From contig NC_135246.1 of the NCBI RefSeq assembly GCF_947623445.1, positions 13,065,856-13,129,855 of the forward strand: a DNA stretch of 64,000 nt, read 5' to 3'. The notes beneath the pieces are model-generated. The model searched no databases. It was not told the DNA's origin and worked only from the letters and a program-made list of their open reading frames with translations. This document shows positions 13,747 to 24,353 of the stretch, one piece after another (positions within the stretch are counted from its first letter, which is position 1; the number at the start of each line of letters is the position of its first letter). A program made the translations under genes and the position numbers. Source of the stretch: Clavelina lepadiformis (taxonomy: Eukaryota; Chordata; Ascidiacea; Aplousobranchia; Clavelinidae).

Positions 13747-15511
13747 TCATGTTGTGCTTGTGTTGCACAGCATGTTTGGTCGATAGATGCGAATATGTTC
13801 ATCCCAAGCACAGTCTGCTACCAAACCAGGAACAAAAGTACTCTGATCAAGTCCATAAACGAATTCAGTGTGATGACTGATAGTTTCCAACAATGGACTT
13901 AACCCTTGCGGTTTCATGAAATCCCAAAGTCTAAATAACGTTAGGGGTATTAGCGACATTGAAATGGGACGAATTCTACAACATAACATGATGTTCTATT
14001 CAACTTTTCCAGTTACAATACGCAACGATACCTCACAGTGAAGTCATAAGAACAACTGGCAACGCAGCTTGCTGAAAATGGTGAGCACCTCACTCTACGG
14101 ACAGCATAACTGTGGCCCAACATCTGGCACAAAAAATGTCGCGTGTTTCTTAAATCCCAAACTCTGAGTAATAAAAGTAAATCTGGATCAATATACTACC
14201 CAGTACACAACAACAATATTTCGATAAAACAGCTTGAGTACCTAACAGAGCAATCAACTGAGCCCGTAACCAGAATATTTTGGTCATACTTGGACCAGTC
14301 ACAAGATAGAGTTTCTGTTTCATGAGCTCCAATCATTTGTGTTGGTGTGTGAGAGGACCTTAGATCCCATATCCTTGCTGTGCCATCTCCTATTTGTAAA
14401 AACATTTATTGTTATTCATTATAATAAATCATATATTTGTAACAAAAATCTATTAATAATTATTTGCTCTATTAATTAATAGCTTCGGTAAAAAGTATTA
14501 ATAAATATTATAAATTGTATAACTAAATTAAAGGTAACCTTTGAGGTACTAATTTATTCTTCTATTTCTTTATTCTATTATTGAGGTTAACACGGTTCTG
14601 CCACCATCAAATTTGATAATAAAATATATTAGTATGGTTTGATTTTAAAATATTCGTCTTTGAACTGAAAAAAAGCTTAGGACAACAACTTACATCTGGC
14701 AATTATTTTTCACTACTTGAGTCTGCCCTAATTACCAAGTCACATAACTTATTCACCTGATGTACTGGCAAATGTCTCTGTTGATTGTGGGCACCAAATT
14801 GTCGAGTAGACAACTCCAAAGTGTCCTTCAAATGTATTAATGCATTTTCCAGCTTGCATATCCCATACTTTTGCCAGACGATCCCATGAACCAGATACTA
14901 CCAAGTTTTTATTTCCTCCGTGGCTCCAATCAACACAATATACTTCCTTATTGTGTTCTTTGGCAACAAGAACAGGTTCCTGTAGGTATAACATTATTTA
15001 TTATTGCAGGATGAGCAGTTTGACTCTAAAATGATTTGTAAAATTAACTTGCTTATCATGATGTGGTTTATTTCTTTTTTGTTTTAAAAATGGTGTATAA
15101 ACTAAGTTCAGCAAAAGCGAGGAGTAAGGCACCTTACCTTTTTGGTAATGTTCCATACCAGCACTGTACCATCGCCACTTGCAGTACAGCACACTGTAGG
15201 GTCCAGCTCACTCCAAGCAACATCAAATAATCCATCTGGGGCAGGAGCGGAATGAACTATTTTCACTGGAAGATTAAGTTCTGGGTCGAATTCAGCAATG
15301 AGCAGAGCTGCATTACCTGCAAATTTGCAATCAGGGACATTTCACAAAAAGATATATCTCTTGTTTTGAAGATACCTTTAATGTAATACTGTATCGGTAA
15401 TGTACCTGAAATTCCGTATTGTTGACATGCAACACAAGCAAGCAGATTGGGAGAAAATGGAGAAAATTTGACAGAATATCCATGGAGACCATGTGTTTGA
15501 AATGTGGACAT
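13747..15511 (-). CDS. PEX7: PEX7, peroxisomal PTS2 import receptor
   Basis: PEX7 is a WD40 beta-propeller that binds N-terminal PTS2 signals in the cytosol and delivers cargo to the peroxisomal docking complex together with PEX5L. Six exons on the minus strand: 15406-15511, 15138-15316, 14757-14979, 14242-14389, 14032-14163, 13747-13930. They join in frame to 323 aa, the same length as human PEX7. The N-terminus has the family block [20 protein letters not shown] followed by QQYGISG. WD-repeat ends are visible as VLVWN, KVWD, RIWD, RVWD and RLWD, with the typical CVDWS and [20 protein letters not shown]. The last exon has [10 protein letters not shown] and [15 protein letters not shown], matching the PEX7 C-terminus. 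The gene is divergent from USP16 (1.7 kb between starts). Assignment is secure; exact splice points are by eye. Confidence 0.96.
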
Positions 15512-17188
15512 TATCCTGACTTTCTCTTGAACTTAAACCGATAAGTGTAGTAGATACATAATAATTCAATAAATTTTTGTTACTTCTGACCTCTAGTTTA
15601 CTACACAAATTTATAGTCTAAACTTTAGACTCTAAAGTCTAAAGCAAGATCAATACCACTTGCAGTAACAAAGTAAACCATTTGCTTCTCACCAGAAAAC
15701 CAATATTGACTTAGGGTTTAGGGGAAAAACCGCATAAGATACTGAAGTTCTGTTTTTATGGTTTTGTAAGATGAGACAATAATTCCTATGATATAAATAA
15801 TCCTAAATTAACTATCTATTTTTATAACTAATAGTAAAAATGACGTATAATTAGTATTTTAAGTAACATATAATTGAGATTATAAGTTTAACATGAAGAA
15901 CCATCATATCCAATGATAAACAGGCTAATTCAAAGCGTTCGGCAAAAAGTTTCTAAAAAAAACGTGAACGCTTCACTGACTCAATGGGCATGTTTTTGGC
16001 AGCTATAGTATGGCATGTCACGTTTCTCACTGATCACTTAATCGATTGTGTGTGGAAACTTTAGAAATAATAAATCAAAAACGGTTCATTTTATCATCAC
16101 TGTGCTAAGACAGTAAAGAGCCCCTGGCAGTGACAAGTGACAACAGCTTAACAAGGGGATGGAGACGTGGTGGTAGACAAACTGTACAGAAACTTTAATC
16201 ATAAGTAATACCTTGAGGTTCATTAAAGATTTACAGCATTAAATGCATTACTACTTTAGGACTGTCAGGCTGAGCCACTTGTCTACTTTGAATTTGATGT
16301 TTGCAAGCACAAGAAATATGCTATGGGCCGTGAAGTTGTAGCCTAGCCTATTAGACTCTATCTCTTTATGGTAGCTTACCAGTCAACTTGGTGGTAGAGT
16401 GCAGTGGAAACCAGATATATTGTTGACGTTGCATAAAAAATAAACCCCAAGGCCCGAGTTACTGTCTGGATGGCAAGATTTTTTCAGTCGCCTTTATATA
16501 GCCTACTTAACTATGGAAATTGTCGACCCCCTATGATTATTTTGCGACGTCGTATTGTAAAGATTTTGCTCAGGAAATTAGCATATGAATTTCTTTGCAC
16601 GATAACAAAAAAATATATTGAAAACATTTTTCCTAGGCTAGTTCTTATTTTACAGCGGTTTGAATCCTACGCACTAAACTTGTTCGATATGATGTCTTGA
16701 TACATGGACATTGAAGCATGCGACGTGAAATGCGTAATAATTTGCATGATAGGCCTTCCTTCGGCATGTGTAGTAAAAATAATTCTGTATATATTTACTG
16801 CTAGTCTATTGTTTAAACTTTGCTTAGAATGCAAGGAACAATGACTTGTGTAACGTGCAGCAAATACCACAACAACTTTTTTGCATTTTATGTTGCATGC
16901 TACGCTGACTATGCAACGTGACCTCATGTCCAACAAAACCAATACGTAGGATGCAGAGCACTGTAATAGAAATACAAAGCAACCATTTTTTGGTATTTTT
17001 TCTTTACTGTGTAAAGAAATTCATATTTTGCCCACCTGACCCTCTCTTTGCAAGCCGATACCCAGAACGCTTGCAATTTAAAGTGAATCGACAAGTTCCA
17101 CTTTTAAGAATAGGCGATCGAAAATATCTCTTTTTCTTGATCACGCTTTGTGAATATTAGCAATTGTTTTACCTAAAGTTGCTTCAAA
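15512..17188. other. Divergent intergenic region, PEX7 / USP16
   Basis: This 1.68-kb AT-rich gap lies between the start codons of PEX7 (minus) and USP16 (plus). Both promoters should be here. I looked for a zinc-finger UBP exon for USP16 and saw none. No repeat or RNA gene was recognised. Confidence 0.5.
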
Positions 17189-20100
17189 ATGACAAAGAAA
17201 AAAGCAAGGCAACGCCAAATCATTTCTCAGGCAAATAAAAGTCAACGCAACAATTACAAGAAAGATTCCGCATTTTCAAGTAATAGTTCGACTACAACAG
17301 AATGTTTAAATCCTGGTAAGAATTTAGCGCATTTTGACACCATCTATGTTATACCTGTAAGAATTTGAGCAAAATTCTCAAATTCAGTTAACAAAATTTC
17401 AGCAATAAAATTTTGATTTGTAATTATTGCTATACAACTTAAATACAGTAATAAATTTACATAAATATTTGTTTTACAGATGCAGTTGCTGATAAATCCA
17501 TCAAACAGGATGTTAATTTAAGTGATGTGGACTCACCAGCACCAGTTGGTTTGTCAAATTTGGGTAATACATGTTTCTTCAACAGCATAATGCAGGTATC
17601 TGTTTAAATCCCTGGTGTGAACATTTGCACAAGTGTAAAATTGGAACATGAGATTGTATTGTACACTAAAATTTTATATTTAACTTTGTTGCTAGGAAAG
17701 TTTTATTTTGCTTCATTTATTTTTATTTGCTTAAACATTTTTTATTTTCGTTCAAAATCATTTTTATTATGGCGTTATCTCATGCATATACGTAAATGCT
17801 GGTAATGCATCCAAAACAATTTAATGTTACAGAATCTCATACAAACACCATTGCTTCATGCTTTGCTTAAACATGAAATTAAGTTGGCTGATTCAAGTCG
17901 TACTGTAGTCGTTGATTGTGCTGATGACATTCCAATGCTTTCATATGTGCCAGGTTCAATGGGCCAGATTACACTGGCATTATCTTCTTTTTTTAACACG
18001 GTTATTACTACACAACAAACTGCCAGCTCTTCCAACAACACAAAACGATCAACAGCCAAAAACAAAAGCGTGAATCCAAAGAGTCTTTTTAATCATATTT
18101 GTTTCAAGTAAGATCGTGTTTTATTGTGTGGTACTGTGGTGATAGGTTTGCTATCTACTGATTATGTTTGGGTGTTACTTTAGTTTGATACAGTACATAA
18201 GAACTCGCTTGATAAAAGTTTCTTAATTAATTGCATTAGAAATGCCAGATTTCGAGGTTTTCAGCAGCAAGACAGTCAAGAGCTTTATCATTGTTTATTG
18301 GATTCAATAAAAATGGAAGAAATCAAAGTAAATGTAACTTTGTTAGCAAAAAATTAGCGAAATTGTTGAATGTTTGTTATTTTATCGTGCTACAATGGTT
18401 AGCATTTTATTTCCTGTTCCCCCGCAGACAATACAATACAACCTCATTGTGAAATTAATCTGGCAATTATTGATTTTGGCGGTTTCTTAGAGAAAGAAAC
18501 AAGGCATACTGCGCTCATTGAATTTGGAAAAAGCAAAAGCAAAGGAAGTTTCAGATGACTTACGGAGGAAGGTAAAGCTGTACGGCACCCAAGTCAGTGA
18601 AAAAGAGGATACCATCATTGAAAAAGTCTTCGGAGGAACACTGATAAGCTCTGTCCTCTGTGATGGCTGTGGAACGGCGAGTCAAATTTAAAATTTTTCT
18701 ATGAGCACAGATGTACTTTCATGATGCCTATGCTTCAATACATGTATTGAAGTTAAAGTTAACTATCTTTTAATCACTCTTTGAAGGTTACCGGTGTGAC
18801 CGAATCATTTCATGATCTCTCTCTTCCCATTCTGGAAGAAAAAAGAAAAGAGTCTCACCATCATAACAAAGTTGTTAATGTTGAATTTGCAGAGGAGGAA
18901 AATGCTGCAGGAGATGGCATCATAATTACAAAGTATACATAGGCAGACATGTTATAAACTTTGTGAAAGTTCATAAACTCATCCCCTCTTAATTCGAAAT
19001 TTTTGGATAATTCAAAGTAAATTTTAACTGGTCCTGGCAAAATGCCTTCTTCGATTTTAAAAAAGTTCTGTGAAAATGTGGAGTGCTTAAAGAAAATTAA
19101 TTGACCCTACAGCTTTCAATTACTGAGCGTTCAATTCAATGATGAATTACACAGTTTATGCTCATAACTAAAACATTTGTTTGTTTGTAAAGGCTTTTAA
19201 ATGTGAATGTTATTTTTTCAGAAATCCATTAAGTAAACACGCACAAAAGAAAGCTCGAAAAAAAGCCAAGAAACAGAATCGTCAAAATTTCAAAAAACAG
19301 ACTCTTTGTGAAAGTCCTGAAAAACAAGGCTAGTGTTTGATAAAACCTCAAAAGTTTTTAAATATGGAAACTTCGTTGTTTTTGTATTGTATGACACTAT
19401 GTCGTCATCTGCATTGTGCTTTTTCAAGTTTCAATCAGCATTTGCATTTAAAAAGTCTTCACTTTAATTTTAGTAATAAATAAATTATCATCACTGTTCA
19501 GAGTCAGATACTGACAAGATAGAAAAGGAAGAAAATAATGGTGAAGCAATTGAAAATTTGGCGAGCTCATTAGCTCAAAGTGCTTTAAGTAGTGCATTTT
19601 CCATGTTGAATTTAAATTTTGATAATATAGAGGAAAATGGAAATTTGTCAACAAGTGACACGTGTGCAAAGGTTTGTTAATCATTTATGTTTTATGCATG
19701 CAATCTTAGCTGGTGGTAGTGATACAGTAGAACATGCCAATTTAAGCCCGGCTAATATAAGAGAACTCAAAAATTGTCACTAGAACCAAAACTCAGTGTA
19801 AACCAAGTCATAACTAATCAATAGGAGGTAATATGGCCAGCTAATTATCACTGCAGTACGGCGAAAACAAACGTCATTAATGGAAGGTTTCACCATACTA
19901 GTTTAACAGCAGTTTTTGTTTTGTCTTAAAGGTAAAATCTGAATGTGAAATAATATTGTAATTGTATGCAAATAACAAATTTCAGATAACTCAATGCTCT
20001 TTAACTCAAAATTTGTTTTATTCTAAATGTTTCTGTTGTTCTCTAGCTCTGAACATATTTGGTGCTCGTTATCTCAGTCAAGAAAAACTTGTGTTATTGA

Positions 20101-23100
20101 TTATTAAGATACATCTATTACCCACAGATTATGTTTTTTTTGTAACTCAAAGTAATGTAATTGATCCCTTGTAGTTAACTAGCGTTCACTCTGTGTTTTA
20201 TAATACAGACTGAAAAATATTAAATGTGATAAACTCAGCTTATTGCAGTCATGGCTTAAGAAGTCTACTTGATCCATCATCATGACTAAATGAGTTTTTT
20301 CAAGAACCAAATATCTAGCGTTTACCTTCACAGATGAAAGGTGGGGCCGTTAATGGTTCTTATCTGAATCTCCCGAAAGAAGAACTTGCTGATCAAAACC
20401 TCAACTCATTAGAAGCAATGCTAAATGGAGAAGACCTCAAATCTGATTTAGAAAACAGTGTTAATAGTGTGATCTCTGACTGCGAAAAGACAACTGACAA
20501 AGACAGCACAGATGATGTTGAAATGTCGAAAAAGGTAACATTTTGTAGAGAAATGAAATCACTCCTTTTTGTAACAAGTGTCAAATGTACATATTGTATA
20601 TGTATTGTAGATAACATTTAATCTTTTTTTCTTCTTGGCTGCTGGATGTTAGTTTGTAACCTAAAGTTATTTTGAGTTGATACTACAGGCAATACCTTCG
20701 CTTTTTGATACACCTCTGCGTCCCCAGTCTTTGTGCACTTATTCTGACTTCTGTAAGCTTCCTGAGTCACTTGCAAGCAGACATCATTCGACCAGTCAGG
20801 TGAATTTTTCACTTTTTCAAGAAATAAAAGTATTTTTGTCTTAAATGCAAGTTTAGCTTTTGAATTTGACAAAGTCCATCTTTTAAAAATGGTAAAGGTT
20901 TATTATTTTGCCTTCTTAGGAATGCTCTTTGCAGTCTTGCCTGTACCAGTTTACAATGCCAGAGATGTTGACTGGGTCCAATAAGTTTGGCTGCGAGACA
21001 TGCACTAAACGACAAAATGGTGGAGAATTAAATGGTTAGTCACAAATTCTTAATTTAGCTTGAAGTTAAAGGAACCTGTTAATTTACTTCAAATTTTGTG
21101 ATGTGTCGAGGCATGCAAACTTAATTTTTTTTTTATTTAAAAGTAGTAAAACATAGCACTGGTAATGGCCAACAGTTATAATTGCTTACGCCTGGATCTA
21201 GATGAGTCTACTAAGTTCTCATAGTTCTCTTTATGGTCACCTTATACCTGCTGTTATCTCATGTTGTGCATTAGCGTTAATTCTTTTCTTTCTTTACACC
21301 TGTGTCTACCAGTTGTTATATTCTCGACTCGAGTTCTTAAATGTTATACTCGTAGTTCACTTGATAGTTTTAAGATCAAGAAGCATTAAATTATATATTG
21401 TAGACCACAACATTGATGTTTGACCTAATAAATCAAGTTTACGTCAACAAATCATTAGTGCAAGCAGATGATGTTGTTTGATTTACAATAAACAACTTTT
21501 CGACTGTGCTAATTATGCCCTGGGCATCACAAAAACACTTTGAGTTAATTAATAGTTGGTTACGTGCAATTTAATTGACAATTTCAGCAGGACAGTTAAA
21601 GTCAAGTTGACAACCTTTTAATCTTGTTATGTTAAACCAGTGGTTCTCAAACTTTTTTAAAGGAAAGTACGCTACGGTCCCCTAGCAATTTTTTAAATGC
21701 CTCGCGGTCCCTTAAAAAATCAACACAGATAAACACAAAACAACACGTTGGTTTTTATGGTATCAATGTGACGGATGTACCTGCTTCTTTGCAACCAGTT
21801 CGGCTATGTTTGGTTCCGTTTTGGACAACGTAACCCTAATATCGTGAATCACATACAATCGGTTTCGAGCTTTTGGCTTGATGGCAAGTAGTGCCGTTCA
21901 CGGTCCCAGAAAATTGTCTCACGGACCCCAAAAGGACCGCGGACCCCAGTTTGAGAACCACTGTGTTAAACAATTCTGTTAATTGAGGTAGTCTTTTACC
22001 AAACTATTTGTTGTGTTTTGCAGAAAAGACAAAGCTTGTTTATTGCAGTGCAAGTAAACAAATGCTTATAAGCAAACCACCACTCATTTTAACTATTCAC
22101 TTGAAAAGGTTTCATCAGGTTGTTCTAATTATCCCTTTCTTTGTTATATAAAGTATTTTTTAAATAAAATGTATTTACTTTTTATTCAGTTTATGTTTGT
22201 TGTTTAAAGTTTAATTTGATGTGATTTCAGGCTGGATACAACCTACGCAAAGTAAATAAACATGTCAAAATTCCAACAGTTCTTGATATTGCGCCCTTTT
22301 GTTCTACTTCTTGTGAGGTATTGTATATATGGATGCCAACCTTATTTCGTATATGTATATGAGGATGCTTTTATACTAGGGATGTGCCGCGAGGAAGATT
22401 ATTCGGGTTCGTGCGAACCCGAATATCATGAAGGTCGACACGAACGAATTCCGAATCTATTCGTATTAGAACCAAACAATAAATTTTCATCCAAAAGTTG
22501 TCAAGTCTTGCTTGTAACATGATGTAATCGATAAACAAATCGCTTTTTTGCGAAAAATAGTGTTTTAAAAACGATTGAAAAAGCAAAATCGTTAGGAAAA
22601 CGACTTTCATTGTAAGTACTGCTGACTCTAGTTTAGCTTTGTCGGGAAACTAGATCATACTTTTTAACAAAAGTCAGTAAGTTTATAATTATAAGTAATA
22701 TTGTATTCGGGTTCACCATTGTTGATATTCGTGTTCGCCCGAATCTTCCATAAAGGCGATATTCGGCGAATCTATTCGGGTTTGGGTTCGTATCGGCCTA
22801 TCCCTATTTTATACTGGTTGTATATAGAAAGAATATATGTAGAAATTTGCAACATTGTTCATGTTCTTTTCCTCTTTTACTTTCAGAAATATGCAAGTGA
22901 AGATAGGCACATTTTCTACAGCTTGTATGGAATGGTAGAACATTCTGGCAGTTTAACCAGGGGGCATTATACAGCGTACGTTAAGGTGCGGCCACAAAAC
23001 AAACGTCTAATCAATACTGCGATATCAAGTAAAGTCTGTGATGATTTTCAAAGTGAGTATTAACTTTTTGCAACAAATTTATCAATAACAGCTATTTGTT

Positions 23101-23272
23101 GTTTTTACGATCCTGATAAACACATCTCTTTATGATTTGAGGTTCCAACGAAGATGATATCCCTGGTCCTGAAGAATGGTATCACATAAGTGACACGATA
23201 GTTTCCCGAAGCAGTGAAGCAAAAGCTTTGAACTGCAATGCATATTTGCTGTTCTATGAGCAAATTATGTGA
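17189..23272 (+). CDS. USP16: USP16-type ubiquitin carboxyl-terminal hydrolase
   Basis: A cysteine protease removing ubiquitin; USP16 in vertebrates deubiquitinates histone H2A and 40S ribosomal proteins. Exons: 17189-17315, 17480-17595, 17833-18107, 18240-18327, 18491-18676, 18787-18932, 19222-19328, 19502-19671, 20334-20534, 20689-20799, 20920-21034, 22024-22118, 22231-22317, 22887-23052, 23142-23272 (706 aa). The Cys box [16 protein letters not shown] holds Cys74. QQDSQE follows. Zinc-ribbon pairs are CDGC (259/262) and CETC (534/537). The His box [16 protein letters not shown] holds His635, and WYHISDT holds Asp681. The insert between is acidic, with a Lys/Arg-rich stretch ([12 protein letters not shown]) also typical of USP16. 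[16 protein letters not shown] and the C-terminal [10 protein letters not shown] favour USP16 over USP45. The N-terminus before the Cys box is only about 65 residues and basic; the family's ZnF-UBP domain is absent. Introns 5 and 7 appear to use GC donors. Confidence 0.94.
21638..21963 (+). mobile_element. Non-autonomous hAT element (MITE) in USP16 intron 11
   Basis: This is a 326-bp insertion with perfect 16-bp terminal inverted repeats, CAGTGGTTCTCAAACT and AGTTTGAGAACCACTG. It is flanked by an exact 8-bp duplication TGTTAAAC (21630-21637 and 21964-21971). CAG...CTG ends with 8-bp target duplications are diagnostic of hAT transposons. The inside has no reading frame, so it must have been moved by a transposase made elsewhere. 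Perfect ends and duplication suggest a fairly recent insertion. Confidence 0.92.
22377..22806 (+). mobile_element. hAT-like MITE in USP16 intron 13
   Basis: This is a 430-bp insertion starting TAGGGATGTGCCG and ending CGGCCTATCCCTA, an imperfect terminal inverted repeat (11 of 13). It is flanked by an exact 8-bp duplication TTTTATAC (22369-22376 and 22807-22814). Internal subterminal repeats of CGAACCCGAAT type occur near both ends. TAGGG ends with 8-bp duplications fit hAT elements. There is no coding capacity. A decayed relative lies at 11242-11665 in UNC93A. Confidence 0.88.
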
Positions 23273-24353
23273 TCAAATTCTGTGGTCTGTGTCCAAAATC
23301 TTTTGCTAAAATGGTGCTTCATTGCTACACGCAGCACTTCTAGTTTTTATGGTTCAATCCGTGTCTCTTCACAGTATCTTCCAAAATATGGAGAACCACT
23401 GTAATATTTTATTTCAATTGACTGGCTTATTTAAAGAATGTCTGTGTTTATATTGAAATTTGCAATTTTTTCATCCACACATGTTTGGTTTTGTGAGTTT
23501 AATCCATGTTTGAGGCTAAGTGTAGAGATGTTTTATTTAGGTTACATGGTAACTTAGTAAAATCCATGCACTGATTTTTTTCGTATGCTAATGATATTTA
23601 GACTTTTGATGCCAGCTCCGGCTAAGCAAGCCATAAAGATTACCTAGACAACTACCTTTTGTTTTTCGTTTTAAGTTCAACTTTTACTAATGAAATCCGT
23701 CACATTAAGATTCCATTTTGCCGTCAAGTGATTCATGTCACCTCTGGGTTGTGCAACTGCCACTTCTGATGAATGTGAAATGTTGTGAAAACTGCTTTTT
23801 AACTTTTGTTTTAACGCTGGATTGTTTAGTGGTTCAATAAAATGCCCTTTGGGAACAGAAATTGATCATTGTTTTGACTGAGGTACACTATTACATCCAC
23901 TGTACAACATTATTTACTTCCTATTAATGCATTAGAAAACACTTTGCAAATCACGTCATGTTCCAACAATCCTGCAAGCATCATCATGCCACATTTAACC
24001 AGTAGAAACTTCACAGCTCTAAATTATTTAACACCCTGAATTCAGCACACAAGTTGTGACTAAACCATGACGGCAACAACATACACCATACAAGTTGAAT
24101 GATACAACTTAGGTAAGATTGTTTCAACATATTAATTACATATATATAAGTTTGACAGCACAAAAACACCACTGTTTTTAAAGGTTTAACTACAGAGTTG
24201 AAATATTTCATCAGCAGTACAGATTAAATGCACACAATAATAATTGTGGCAATTCTTTTGTGTCATAGATGGATTGCTGTACAGCTGAAGGTAACAATGG
24301 AAAAATTTAAAATGTCATCATTGCAACAGCAATATGACATGATGCTGGCTTCG
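23273..24353. other. 3' flanks of USP16 and eIF1A (convergent)
   Basis: This 1.08-kb region between convergent stop codons contains the likely USP16 3' UTR, ending after AATAAA at 23836-23841, and the eIF1A 3' UTR on the other strand. No exon or repeat was recognised, and no clear eIF1A poly(A) signal was found. Confidence 0.5.
23836..23841 (+). other. Candidate USP16 poly(A) signal
   Basis: AATAAA lies about 565 bases after the USP16 stop, followed by a T/G-rich run (TTGATCATTGTTTTGACTG nearby includes ATTGTTTTG). It is the first canonical signal in a suitable position. Confidence 0.5.
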
